Under the pieces are notes generated by a model. That model saw only the letters and a list, made by a program, of their open reading frames with translations. It searched no databases and had not been told where the DNA came from. A DNA stretch of 64,000 nucleotides from Megascapheus bottae (taxonomy: Eukaryota; Chordata; Mammalia; Rodentia; Geomyidae), in contig JANJXV010000160.1 in assembly GCA_024803745.1 (NCBI GenBank), positions 1,990,001 through 2,054,000 of the forward strand, read 5' to 3'. Each line of letters opens with the position of its first letter. The stretch's first letter is position 1. Of the stretch, positions 1-9,809 are shown piece by piece. Position numbers and translations under genes: made by a program.

Positions 1-249
1 TATAAAATGAGTCTACAGCCCTTGAGCTGAGCATGACAAGGAAGGAAGAAGCAAAATCACCCCAGAACCTGAGGAATGTGCTACCCAGAGACTGTTCCAC
101 TACTAACAGGAATGGATCACCCAACTAATTCATCTGTCTAACCACCCAACGTGGAAAACTGCACCTCTTAGGACACAGAGACCCTGGGAATGGATCAGTT
201 GTATAACCAAACCACCTGGCTACCTTCCCACTCAGCCATGTCAGCAATT

Positions 250-378
250 TAAGTGTTCAGATCAGTAGAGACCGGAGTTGGAATCCCATTTCCATCATTT
301 ACACATTAAAATCACTTCTGGGTTAGGAACTTGAGCCCCACCAATCTACTTTCCAGACCTGTAAAACTGGGATAACGG
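250..378 (+). repeat. MIR relic
   Basis: Diverged match to the MIR core and tail. It has GGAGTTGGAATCCCATTTCC, a stretch equivalent to the usual 'CTGCCACTTA' region, and then CCTGTAAAACTGGGATAA, the hallmark end of the MIR consensus. Positions 1-249 upstream hold nothing I recognise. Confidence 0.6.
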
Positions 379-379
379 A

Positions 380-605
380 TTGGGTGCTGATGGGCTCGTG
401 CCAGTCCTCCTAGCTACTCAGGAGGCTGAGATCTGAGGATCACAGTTCAAAGCCAGCCCAGAAAGGAATATCCCTGAGATTCACCAATTAACTACTGCCC
501 CCTCTAAAAGACCAAAAGGAGCGCTGTGGCTCAGTTGACATTGATGCTAGCCTTGAGCAAAAAAAGCTCAGGGACAGCACCCAGGCCCTGAGCTCGAGTG
601 GTGGC
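380..605 (+). repeat. B1-Geo composite SINE
   Basis: The 7SL/B1-like head has CTAGCTACTCAGGAGGCTGA followed by GAGGATCA and a CAAAGCCAGCCC linker. The Geo half follows, with GCTGTGGCTCAG and a GACAGCACCCAGGCCCTGAG block. The 3' end is degraded and there is no clear poly(A). Confidence 0.9.
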
Positions 606-1337
606 ATGCACTCACAGGCATACCGGTTTCCTCTGAGTCACGAGACACCTGAGTAGTGAGGTTGACCACACTTGAGGGCCCATGGCTTCAGAGATACCTG
701 CCAACATTTCCTATCCCAGGCCTCACAGAGCTGCAGTGAGGAGGAAAAGCTACATGCTGGGAAATGACCCCCTGGCCTACAGGATATGGTGGGCTCCCTT
801 GGCTTTGCCCTAAGACAGAAAAGGCTCACAAGGCCTTCTTCACCCAAAGCCCTCAGGTCCCATCTGGATCTTAGGAGAACTGATAGAAATCCTGAGCATT
901 CATTCCTGTGGAAGAGCTCTTTCTCTCCTGCATCTAAGCGCAAGACAGCTCTAAGCTGACCTTGGAGTCCCTGGAGTCTAGGACAGCTTCAAAACAGTAC
1001 ATAGAAGAAAGCATGCCCGTTAGGGACCCGCCATTCTGGGTTGGAAAACTGGCTCCATCAGTTGGCCACTTGTTCATGTTACTGAACCCCCAGATTCTCA
1101 TCAGTAATGAAAATGATGATCCATTGTTTTAAAGCAGACTGTCCGAAACATCTAAGTGAGAAATGGGAAAAGTGAATTTCCTGCACTCAACTGGGGAGAA
1201 TGCTATGCATGATGAACCTACCAACAGTCGTTGTGATAAAACTGTGGATGAACATTTGCTAACTGTGTTGACTGCTGTTGGCGTCCCCTGCACCCCTGAC
1301 TATCAACCCATTTTATCTTCTAAAGAACCCTGAGAGA
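606..1337. other. No recognised feature
   Basis: Mixed-composition single-copy-looking DNA. The minus-strand open frame at 638-943 (101 codons) has no domain I recognise and no supporting splice sites. A faint MIR-like stretch near 1040-1110 is too weak to call. Confidence 0.5.
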
Positions 1338-1544
1338 AACCGATAGCTCTCATCCCAGCCACTCAGGAGGCTGGGGTCTGAGGATCATGGTTCAAAGCCA
1401 GCCCAGGTAGGAAAGTCTGTGAGACTCTTATCTCCAATTAGCCATAATAAGAAAAAAAAAGCCAGAAGAGGAGATGTGGCTCAAGTGCTAGCCTTGAGTA
1501 AAAAAGCTCAAGGACAGCACCCAAACCGTGAGTTCAAGCCCAGG
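1338..1544 (+). repeat. B1-Geo composite SINE
   Basis: The B1-like head (CACTCAGGAGGCTGGGGTCT) runs through TCTTATCTCCAATTA into the Geo half (GATGTGGCTCAAGTG, GAGTTCAAGCCCAGGAC). Its 3' end runs straight into a CA repeat and then a long GA-rich array. Confidence 0.9.
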
Positions 1545-1743
1545 ACACACACACACACAGAGGAGGGGGGGAGAGGGAGGAGAGGGAGGAGAAGGGGGAG
1601 GGAGGGGGAGGGAGGGAGAAGGAGGGAGAAGGAGGGAGAGGGAGGGAGAGGGAGGGAGAGGGAGGGTGGAGGGGGGAGGGAGAGAGGGAGAGAGGGAGAG
1701 AGGGAGAGAGGAAGAGGGAGAGGGAGAGAGGGAGAGAGAGAAG
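1545..1743 (+). repeat. (CA)n then homopurine GGGAGA array
   Basis: About 15 bases of CA repeat are followed by roughly 185 bp made almost only of G and A on the plus strand, in GGGAGG/GAGAGG units. It begins at the tail of the preceding SINE. All frames through it translate as low-complexity protein and are not genes. Confidence 0.95.
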
Positions 1744-1756
1744 CACAGCAGAGGCA

Positions 1757-2166
1757 GTGTGATGGTTAGTCTTGAATGGCATCCTGATTGGCTTGGGGGA
1801 AACCTGGGAAGTTAGGAAAGGCCACCTTGGGGTGTGTCTGAGTCCTTTCCTGAGAGCAATAACTGAAGGGAAGACCCAATGAAGGGGTAGAAATCTCTCT
1901 GAAAGTGAGCAGAATCCTCCCAGGGCCTAATCAGGGTAAGAGTAAAAAGGGAAAGGAAGCCACCTCAAGCAAACTTTCTCCTTCTCCCTCCCTTCTCTTC
2001 CTCATCCTCTCAATCCCTCCCCTCTCCTCTTCGGCCACCAGGACATAACTTGCTTTGATCTTTCCTGCACCATTCCTACCAGAATGACCTTAAGCACAGA
2101 GCAAATGCCTTTTCTCTTAGGTTGTTTTCTCTGTTGTTTGTCCCAGCAATGAGAACTTAATCAACA
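1757..2166 (+). repeat. Candidate LTR-like dispersed repeat
   Basis: It begins TGTGATGGTTAGTCTTGA and ends near CAGCAATGAGAACTTAATCA, which resembles the ends of dispersed MaLR/ERVL-type or related mammalian repeats with TG...CA termini. A pyrimidine-rich segment lies at 1975-2035. I cannot name the family and see no convincing target-site duplication. Confidence 0.35.
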
Positions 2167-2194
2167 GGGAACATGCTTGGGTATCTCTGCTTTG

Positions 2195-2312
2195 TAGGAA
2201 ACTGAGGCACAGGGAAGCGGCAAGCCTGTGGTCAAGGGCAAGGGCAAGGTCACAAGATGATAGGAGCCCGCATCAGAATTCAAGAAAGCCATCTAGCCTG
2301 GAGCCATGCTTC
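2195..2312 (+). repeat. MIR relic
   Basis: GGAAACTGAGGCACAGGGAA followed by CAAGGTCACAAGATGATAGG and AGAATTCAAG is the MIR core order (cf. GAAACTGAGGC... AAGGTCACACAGC). A short AAGGGC duplication interrupts it. Confidence 0.75.
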
Positions 2313-2948
2313 TTAGTCCCTCTGTTGTTCTTCTTTCACCTGCTCTTCAGCCAGAGGTGGCCTTAGACGTGGCAAAGCCCCACATTAACTCGGGCACGCT
2401 GCCACTTTTGTCTTTGCATCACTTGGTTCAAATATTCTGCCCCTGGCAGAACATTTCCCTACCTCACAGGCATCTTGGCAACAATTATAAACTTCTTATT
2501 AAATTCTTATTAACTCATTAGAGAATTTTAAAAAAAAAGCACTGCTCAAATTAACCACATCAACCATTAGTCTTCTCTCAGTTTGTGAATCCCATTTGCT
2601 ATCAGGAATAACAAGGAATGAGATCAGATGATAAATGATAGTATTTATGGGCTGTTTGGGTTGCAATTTCTCCCAGTGTGAGGGTTTAAAATCATTGGTC
2701 CTGAGCTGATCAGATTAAATCATGTTAGGTATGGCTCAAGCCTTCACATGGCTTCTTCTGAGCATTATTTGTTCTAAGTAAATATTATTTGATAATATGC
2801 AGATTCCTAATCCTACAAATAAATTTCCCCAAAGCAGTGTCTTCCATACTTACCGTGACTCTTGGGTTGCAAGAAACATAACTAGAACTGATTTGAACCA
2901 AAAGTAAGGAAGGGAAAGACTGATCGTGCTGTGTAAGAGCAGGAAGAT
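2313..2948. other. No recognised feature
   Basis: About 640 bp, AT-rich toward the right, with no repeat or gene signature I recognise. Short open frames at 2306-2521 (+) and 2850-3053 (-) look like chance. Confidence 0.5.
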
Positions 2949-3169
2949 GGCTGGGGGCTCAGATATGTAATCTGAGCTACAGAGAGGCTGAGACCTGAGG
3001 ATCTTGGTTTGAAGCCAGCCCAAGCAGGAAAAGTCTATGAGACTCATGTCCAATTAACTATTCAAAAAGCCACAAGTGGAGCTGTGATTTAAGTGGTAGA
3101 ATGCCAGCCTTGAGTGAAAAATCTCAGGGACAGTGCCCAGGCCTTGAGTTCAAGCCCTTGTGCCAGCAC
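2949..3169 (+). repeat. B1-Geo composite SINE
   Basis: Diverged head (GAGAGGCTGAGACCTGAGGA, GAAGCCAGCCCAAGCAGG) and Geo half (GGAGCTGTGATTTAAGTGG, GGGACAGTGCCCAGGCC, GAGTTCAAGCC). A GA-rich array follows at its tail. Confidence 0.88.
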
Positions 3170-3326
3170 AGAAGAAAGACAGAAAGAGAGAGGAGAAAGG
3201 TGGAAGGGAAGGAAGAGAGGGAGAGGGAGGAAGGGAAGAGAAAACAAAGTGAGGCAAAGAGAGGGAGAAAGAAATCAAGAGAAAAATAGAGGAAGAGAGA
3301 GAAATAAAAGGAGACAGAGAGAAAGG
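3170..3326 (+). repeat. GA-rich homopurine tract
   Basis: AGAAAGA/GGGAGA-type irregular purine repeat directly downstream of the SINE. Both strands give long low-complexity open frames, which are artefacts of composition. Confidence 0.9.
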
Positions 3327-3504
3327 CAACAGACAAGAAAATGGCTTAGTAGTTTCTTTAAAAGCATACATTTGCCATGTAACCAGCTTTCCCATGCCCT
3401 TGTACTTTTAAGAGAAAGACTATGAAAGTCTATGTCCACAAAAAGATATATAGCCAAATGTACAAGACACTATTTCTCATCATTTTCAGTCAGAAATTGA
3501 AAGT

Positions 3505-3960
3505 TGGGGGGGGAGAAACCACCCAACAACAGACAAATGGATCAATCATGAACTACTGGACTATTGATGTGAGGATCAACAGAAACATATCTTCAAATTA
3601 TTATGCTGAATTAAACAAGCCAGACCAAAACACAGAATACATATTGTAGAGTTCCCTGGACACAAAATACTAGAAAGTAAAAATTACTTGTGACGGAAAC
3701 AGATCGGTGGTTGCCTGGGGTTTAGAGGGCAATGAAGAGAAAGGCCTCAAAGGGGCTCCAGGACACGCTGGGATGCTGTGGATCTATTCACGGTATTGGT
3801 GGTGACTCAAGGAACATCCTCTAATGACACACGTGAAAACGTACACAAGCTATTACATCAACCGCATCTCCTTAAAGCTGAAGAACGAAAGAAAATAGTG
3901 GGTCACACCACCAACAGCCTTCATTTCAAACAGCAGATAGGATACACGGAAAGACTGTAA
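3505..3960 (+). repeat. Ancient L1 (L1M-type) 3' relic
   Basis: Follows the order of an old L1 3' end: ACCACCCAACAACAGACAAA TGGATCAA, a 'TTATGCTGAATTAAACAAGCC' equivalent, then ACATATTGTAGAGTTCCC, ACAGATCGGTGGTTGCCTGG, and a GGTATTGGTGGTGACTC stretch. Highly diverged with no intact ORF2 frame. Confidence 0.75.
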
Positions 3961-4174
3961 ACCCCACCCCGCTCATCTCTTTCTCAATTCTCCATGACGG
4001 CCTGGGCACCTCTGCAAGGTAACCTTGTCCCAACTACTGCACATGTGAGGACCTTGGGTGCTGGCAACACTAGGAGCTCAACAATCAAGAAGGCCCCCAC
4101 TCTGCTTTGGTCTGTCTGCACAAGACCACAGATAGACTCTACATGCCTGTGTTTCCCTTCAGGCCACTACTTAG

Positions 4175-4448
4175 AAATGGGAGGAGGGAGGAGGAAAGGG
4201 AGGAGGAGGGAGGAGGAAGAAGGAGGGAAGAGGAAGAAGGAGGAAGAAGGAGGGAGGAGGAGGAAGGAGGGAGGGGGAGGGGAGGGGGGGAGAGGAGGAA
4301 AGAGGGAGGGGGAGGAAGGAGGGAGGGGGAGGAAAGAGGGAGGGGGAGGGGGGAGGAGGAGGGAGGGGAGGGGGAGGAAGGGGGAGGGGGAGGAGGAGGG
4401 AGGGGGAGGAGGAGGGAGGGGGAGGAGGAGGGGAGAGGAGGAGGAGGA
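4175..4448 (+). repeat. G-rich homopurine minisatellite
   Basis: About 270 bp with only G and A on the plus strand, in irregular GGAGGA, GGGAGG and GGAAGG units with many runs of three or more G. Both strands have long low-complexity open frames (up to 167 codons) that are not genes. It has G-quadruplex and triplex potential. Confidence 0.95.
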
Positions 4449-4519
4449 CAAGGACCACGACAACAACAACAACAAAGAAGGAAGGAGAGATAGGTAGAGG
4501 GAGAAGAAAGAGAAGGAAG

Positions 4520-4807
4520 ATGAGAGGGATGGTGGGAGAGAAAGAATTGGCCCTATTTGAGATGTGTATTCACCCCTGTCGTTGGGAGGTAGGTCTAGTT
4601 CCAGAAGAAATAGATACCCAAACACAGTCTCAAAAGGGATTCATCGTAAGCCAAAACTATATTGCAATTTTTTTTATCTCTTCTACTGAGAACGATGAAA
4701 GGACTGACGCTGATCAAGATGCATGTGCTCATAAACTGACATGTGGAAGTGAAACTCCTTTGTACAACGAGTGAAAGATTATAATAAAGTTACAATAAAA
4801 ATATAAC
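4520..4807 (+). repeat. L1 3'-end relic (older rodent-type 3'UTR)
   Basis: Its end has GCTGATCAAGATGCATGTGC, then AACTCCTTTGTACAACGAGT, then AATAAAGTTACAATAAAA. The same order recurs at 44525-44620, so this is a dispersed L1 3' terminus. The purine array upstream may have grown from the L1 3'UTR polypurine tract. Confidence 0.6.
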
Positions 4808-5002
4808 GGCTACAAATATGTATTTAAGTCACGCAATTTTGTTAGTGTAGGCAAATCAACTGTTGACTGAAATATTAGGTGGTAAATGGCTGACATTAAG
4901 TGTGAGCTCTGACACGGCCAATGCTACTAAACAGTAAATTCTATCTGACGCCGAGTGACTCCAGGTTGTGCCTTTTGCCTCAATCCAAGTGTTTTCTATG
5001 AG

Positions 5003-5215
5003 TTGGGCATGATCTTGCACACCTGTAAGCCCAGAACTTGAGAGGCTGAGGCAGAGAACCTCAAATTCACTGTCTCAAAAGACACAAAAGGACAGCAAGC
5101 AAACATTATTTTCTGTACCACACTCTGTTCTCAATTTCTCAAATTCTTGATCTAAATTTAAAACATTTGCCTAGGTCTTGAGTTGAGCTCTCAACACCAA
5201 AAAAAAATGAAAACA
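5003..5215 (+). repeat. Diverged B1-type SINE
   Basis: B1-like GTTGGGCATGATCTTGCACA CCTGTAAGCCC and GAGAGGCTGAGGCAGAG at 5003-5070. A degraded right part ends GAGTTGAGCTCTCAACACC plus an A-rich tail near 5200. Confidence 0.6.
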
Positions 5216-5469
5216 AGAAGAAAACCCTGATAATCATTCCATATTTTTAAAAAATCTATCTTTGTGGCCTTCAAGTCCCTGAGGTCAGCCTTGTACAGAA
5301 AACAGCAGAGGAATGGGTAGCAAAAGACTGAAGGTTACCCCAAAACTACTTCCCAGGATGCTCTTTACAGGCAGGGGATGGCATTGCTTTTCAGTTGCCA
5401 AAGCACATTTCCAACATACCAGACACTGGTGAGTCACCTCATAGTTCCTGTGGTTTAGGCCCAGCTTAC

Positions 5470-5647
5470 CTGGTCTGCAGCTTGTGGACCCCGTGTCCAG
5501 ACAGCCGCGTGACTGGAGAAGAGTCTGCTGCTGCAGAGACATCATCCCCTTGATGGCTGGCTGATGGAGTTCACTTTGAGGCTGCATGACGAAGGGAAAG
5601 GCCAGAGACGTGAGGTACCCCCAACCCTTCAGCCACTCTTCTTCCAT
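5470..5647 (-). other. Candidate exon (splice-flanked open segment)
   Basis: On the minus strand a pyrimidine-rich TTGCATTTCTAG precedes ATGGAAGAAGAGTGG. The 178-bp segment has an open frame from that ATG and ends CCAG followed by GTAAGC, a good donor. The encoded 59 residues match no family I know. It lies downstream, in minus-strand order, of the candidate terminal exon at 7259-7345, so it would need a separate or alternative transcript. Chance is quite possible. Confidence 0.12.
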
Positions 5648-5899
5648 CTAGAAATGCAAGGGCGTTGTCATGTAAAAGGGCAGGGCTTACAGATTGCCTT
5701 GCAGCTGTGAAAAAAAAATCAACATGAGGGCGAAAGGCTTTGAAACCCAGCCATCAAACAGCAACTTCCCTGTTCCTGGAGATCTGTAGGAGAGCTCTTT
5801 CTTGGGGTGCACCTGTAGAACCTTCGAGTCTAATCTAAAATACCCTGTCAAGAAGAAGCTGAGGAGCAAGCACAGCCCAGGTAGAAGAGAAGAAGCATG

Positions 5900-6405
5900 C
5901 CGCCATCAGCGGGCTTCGCAGTGGATCAGAACTCTTTAACCCTTGCACCTGGACTGGGACCAGGTGGGGTTGATTCTACCAAGACTCTGCTTGTAAACAA
6001 CCCACACCTCTAGTTCCCCTGCCCTGGCCAATCAGATGAAAAAGCCATCACTCCTGGCCAATGGACAGACAGGTCTTTTGGTATGCTCTTGTCTCCAACC
6101 TTCAATAAAGCCATTGTTTTTCCTTTCAAAGAGCATGTGGGGCCTGTGACCTTCACATGGTCACGAATTCCATCCTTGCACCCTTCCGTTACTTGAAGCT
6201 TCTCTCCCTCCCTCTCTCTTGTTCCTCTCTCTCGCCCCCGTCCTGTTCCCCCTCCATTTTTCTATTTCATTCTCTCTCTACTGAAGTTATCCTGTGTCGT
6301 CTCTCCCCTCTGTAGTAAATCTCTCTCTACTTCCTACTATACTCTTTTAAGGACCCCTTGGTTGGCTACATAGGAGCTAGTTTTTGTTTGGAGAGTAAGC
6401 TTAAG
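5900..6405 (+). repeat. Candidate class I ERV solo LTR
   Basis: Two CCAAT-type boxes sit close together (GGCCAATCAGATG near 6027 and GGCCAATGGACAG near 6057), followed 40-50 bp later by CTTCAATAAAGCC, a poly(A) signal. A C/T-rich U5-like stretch at 6200-6330 comes next. This CAAT-AATAAA-pyrimidine order is typical of gammaretrovirus-like LTRs. I see no gag, pol or env nearby, so a solo LTR is the best reading. The ends and TSD are not resolved. Confidence 0.45.
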
Positions 6406-6591
6406 GAATTATCTAATATTGTCCTGTGTGTGTTGTGTTGTGTGTTGAGACTTGAACTCAGGCTTGGGCACTGTCCCTAAGCTTTTTCCTTTTTTTTTTT
6501 TTTGCTCAAGGCTAATGCTCTACCACTTGAGCCACAGATCTACTTTTGGCTTTTTTTTCAGTAGTTAATTGGAAATAAGAGTGTCAGGTAC

Positions 6592-6996
6592 GGGGCCGGG
6601 AGTTTGGCCTACCGGTAGAGTGCTTGCCTAGCATGCATGAAGACCCAGGTTCGATTCCTCAGTAATACATACATAGAAAAAAGCTGGAAGTGGTGCTGTA
6701 ACTCAAGTGGTAGAGCACTAGCCTTGAGAAAAAGACTAAGGATGGGCCAGGAGTTTGGCCTAGTGGTTAAAGTGCTTGCCTAGCATGCATGAAGACCCGG
6801 GTTCAGTTCCTCGGTACCACATATAGAAAAAAGCCGAAGTGGTGCTGAGGCTCAAGTGGTAGAGCTCTAGCCTTGAGAAAGTCCAAGGACAGTGCTCAGG
6901 CCCTGAGCTCAAGCCCAGGACTGGCAAAAAAAAAGAGAAAAAGACTAAGGACAGTGCTCAGGCCCTGAGTTCAAGCCCCATGACTGGCAAAAAAAA
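6592..6996 (+). repeat. IDL-Geo SINE (outer), itself interrupted
   Basis: ID-like head with A-box-like TTTGGCCTACCGGTAGAG and a perfect B box GGTTCGATTCC at 6648-6658. The Geo half starts at about 6680, is split by another IDL-Geo at 6743-6934, and resumes to the A-tail at about 6996. A 12-bp TSD with one mismatch flanks it. Confidence 0.93.
6743..6934 (+). repeat. IDL-Geo SINE (inner insertion)
   Basis: Complete dimer with head GTTTGGCCTAGTGGTTAAAG and B box GGTTCAGTTCC, Geo half, and A-tail. Perfect 17-bp TSD GAGAAAAAGACTAAGGA at 6726-6742 and 6935-6951. It belongs to the GAGCTCAAGCCCAGG subfamily, unlike the copy it sits in. Confidence 0.96.
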
Positions 6997-7258
6997 AGTC
7001 TCAGGTACTTTCTGCCCAGGATGGTTTTGAACCATAAGCTACCTGCTGAATTACAGAATGCATACCTGTCCAACGGGCCCGTTAGACTACCTTCTTTCTA
7101 CATCAGAAAGAAATGTCCCACAAACATCCTTGGAATGGAAGTGATGGTTTCTGGGTCCATCTTGAGTCTTGGTACAGGACACCAGTAAAGAGAGGAAAAT
7201 AGGAAAAGACTCTTGTTCCACATCACTGAACCTAAATAGAGTTCATGCTGTAGGGACA

Positions 7259-7345
7259 TTAAAATTCTTGTCCTTTTCTTTTCCCCCTCAAGCCTTTTAT
7301 GACTTCTGATTTCCCATCTGAGCGAGATGATGAAGAAGAAGCCTC
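7259..7345 (-). other. Candidate terminal exon
   Basis: On the minus strand a strong polypyrimidine tract (CTCTGCCCGCTCTTGTC TTTATAG) precedes an open segment of 28 codons plus TAA. The peptide is serine-rich near its start and basic at its end. Phase 0 at its 5' edge matches the phase 0 donor of the candidate exon at 7569-7832, giving a 222-bp intron. No nearby AATAAA is seen downstream. I do not recognise the product. Confidence 0.13.
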
Positions 7346-7568
7346 CTATAAAGACAAGAGCGGGCAGAGACAAAGCAAGCCCTGAAACTTCTGGGATACA
7401 CATAAATGCCGGGTGCCTAAGGATGTTTAAATTTCAGACAACCAACGATTCTTTTTTTTTTCTTTGAGGGCAAGTAGGATCTAAATATTGCATGAAACAG
7501 ACTTCTTTTGGCAAAATGATTCACAGTCTATCTACAGTTCAGATCTAACCGGGTATCTTGCACCTTAC

Positions 7569-7832
7569 CTGACATCTCTGCTCTTTTCCTCCATTCGCAC
7601 CCAGCTGCCAGGTGTGCCAGGGTCTAGACAGCATCTCAGCTGATGCTGACTCGACTGCAGAGACCATGCCCCGAACCACAGGCCAGACCACGGTGGTTCC
7701 GTTGACACTGCGTCCTGACACGCAATCACCTTGGGTTGTCCATTTCTCAGTGTGTGAAGAGCAGGCATCGAGGGGAACCATCAACCAGCAATCCACCTCA
7801 TAGACATTGTAGCCCTCCTCTTCCTGGGGACC
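7569..7832 (-). other. Candidate internal exon (88 codons)
   Basis: On the minus strand CTGCTTTCTCCAG precedes GGTCCCCAGGAAGAGG, and the segment ends GATGTCAG followed by GTAAGG, a near-consensus donor. Length is 264 bp, an exact multiple of three, open in one frame throughout. The peptide has five cysteines and is tryptophan-rich (CW, KW, VW, PW, TW), with no family I recognise. The frame is also open upstream of the acceptor, so openness alone is weak evidence. Confidence 0.15.
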
Positions 7833-8353
7833 CTGGAGAAAGCAGTGATCTGAATGAGTTCTGAGCAGACTCCCACAGGGGACAGGGACCTGCTTGGATG
7901 GTAGAAGGCAACCCTAGGGTCCTTATGAGAATACTAATGTCCTCAGACCCCTGCCAAATGAAATCACATGGTGGAGGGTGGGGGACAGGGGCTGGGTGTC
8001 TGGCTGGCCTCAACACCTGTGCGGAAATAGCAGCAATTCTTCAGGACCTGGAATCCAACTGGAGAGTATGATGAGAGATTGCCTTCAGCAATATAGTGGA
8101 TTCTAAGACACTGGACCAGCAGCGACATCTCCGGCTACTTGATTCCCCAAGCATGGCCTTGCTTCCTCTGTTCCTCACCTTTAGATTTCTTTTCTGCCTA
8201 ATGCCATCAGCCACCTTTTCTGTCGTCTCTTGTGCCACAGAAACTCCGGCTGCTACACTTCTGCAGGGAAAGAATGAATTAAATTATATTACATTGGAGT
8301 TTTAGAGAACTTTTGTTTTGTCACAAGTCTAGCTTTGTTGGTTTTTTTTTGTT

Positions 8354-8377
8354 TGTGTGTGTGTGTGTTGTTGTTGT
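8354..8377 (+). repeat. (GT)n/(TTG)n microsatellite
   Basis: Short GTGTGT run grading into TTGTTGTTG. Confidence 0.9.
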
Positions 8378-8495
8378 TTTTAAAATGAAGTCTAGAGAAA
8401 CATTACCAACCCACATAAGTTTCTTGTTCTCCAGAGCTGACGACACAGATAATGAAGCCTAATGTTGATAATGATTGTTCTAGACAAAAGATAGC

Positions 8496-8546
8496 AGGGA
8501 GGATGGAGGGAGGGAGGAAGAGAGAGAGAGAGAAAGAGAGAGAGAA
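8496..8546 (+). repeat. GGAG/GA microsatellite
   Basis: GGGAGGATGGAGGGAGG followed by an AG dinucleotide run to about 8546; purine on the plus strand. Confidence 0.9.
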
Positions 8547-9809
8547 TCATAATATTTTTAAAAAGTATGTCATGGGTTGCATTCATTTGGACACAAATAA
8601 GAAACCAGGCAGATACCAGGAGACCAGACTGAGTATTTTAAGTTTGTCATGCTTGAATAATGGATTATTGTGTGCAGGCTGATGATGGAATAATTCCACC
8701 AATCCCAACACTCTCCCCACCACCACCAGAAAAAAAAAATCATGCACTTTTCCCCTGCTGCCAAATACACAAAGAAAGCAGGACACCAGAATGAAATCTG
8801 TGCCATAGGGAAGGAGTCCATTTCCTTCTCCTCTTGGGACTTCTCAGCAGGTAAATATTGATTACATTTTCCCAGTACCTCGAGCCATTATTTCTGATAT
8901 GGCCACCTGCTCCCAGATATGAATTCCACATACCCACCCTCTGCCCCTCCCCCAAGGTCTCCATAAGGATAGCACATCAACTGAGGAGAAAATTCTTTTT
9001 TTCTCCTGAAGAAGCTTGGCAAGAAAGACCTCTAATTAGGAGCATTTAATCCCTGTCTCTAATACTTGTTTCCTCAGAAAATGACAACACGTGTCCACCC
9101 CGCAGATCGTTCTTCACCTCACACCACACCTGACGTTTGACAAGACAGGGACACCAGGCGAGGCCCAGAAGGTAGGACCAGGCTGGAAGACAACAGTGTC
9201 AGAGGCCTGGCACTTTTTGGTTCTCAGATGAATTATTGATGTCGCCTCAGGGATTTGTGGAGCGGCAGCGGTGGCAGGGGTGAGGAGACGGCTGGTGGTT
9301 TGTCCTGGAATTGGCACAAGGGCTGGTAATTAAGCCTGCTGACACTTCCAGGGTACCAATACTACTGCCAGCTGGCTGTCAAGTGCCCACCGTCTGATCC
9401 TGCCATCCACAGGAATACATTGTGGGCAAGATTTATGCACGGCCGTCTGTGGACGTCTGTCTCCTGACACTAGCTCTGTGGTCATGAGGGGGTGGGAGTG
9501 TTGGCTGTGTATGGCCTCAGCGAACCCTCCAGCTGCTGAGTCTAAGTGCTAGCCCAGCTTCCAAGAGCATGTAGTAAAATTCCACTGCAGAAGGCAGGCC
9601 ATGGAAGGAATGGTTCTGCTCTAGGTTGGGTTCCACTCAGCACCATAGAGCCAGCACCCTAGAATTACTCCACACCTGCAAGGCTGCATTTATCCACTAG
9701 CTCCATCTGCTGCTGGGTGACTTCCAGGGACGTTCACTCTGGACGCTGCCAGCTCGTCCTTCACCTTGAGCATCTGCCTGCAGGACAGAAGAGCCCTCAA
9801 GAAGACAGC

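Larger units (their letters stand above)
6446..7075 (-). repeat. B1-Geo SINE (-), split by nested insertions
   Basis: The Geo part is at 6446-6591 (CTTGAACTCAGG, CTACCACTTGAGCCACAG). The B1 part resumes at 7009-7075 (TTTCTGCCCAGGATGGTTTT, GAACCATAAGC). The break holds an IDL-Geo element flanked by the duplicated target AGTGTCAGGTAC (6580-6591) and AGTCTCAGGTAC (6997-7008). Confidence 0.9.
7833..9809. other. No recognised gene or transposon
   Basis: About 2 kb of higher-GC, single-copy-looking DNA. It holds only short tandem repeats (8354-8377 and 8496-8546) and chance-length open frames. No promoter, CpG cluster or known domain seen. Confidence 0.5.

Noticed and set aside
1419..1815. Arg/Glu/Gly-rich frames
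   Set aside because: Made of SINE tail and GA repeat.
3505..3960. Host gene exon (60-75 codon frames)
   Set aside because: The sequence follows the order of an old L1 3' end.
4167..4625. Long frames on both strands (up to 167 codons)
   Set aside because: Composition artefact of the G-rich purine array; no non-repetitive coding part.
6592..6670. tRNA gene
   Set aside because: The A and B boxes look tRNA-Ala-like, but this is the IDL head of a SINE with a Geo half, A-tail and TSD. The same applies to the heads at 6743, 19685, 22520, 53221 and 62597.
9114..9317. Upstream exon for the 7.3-7.8 kb candidate
   Set aside because: The frame is open but I could not find paired acceptor and donor sites in the right phase.
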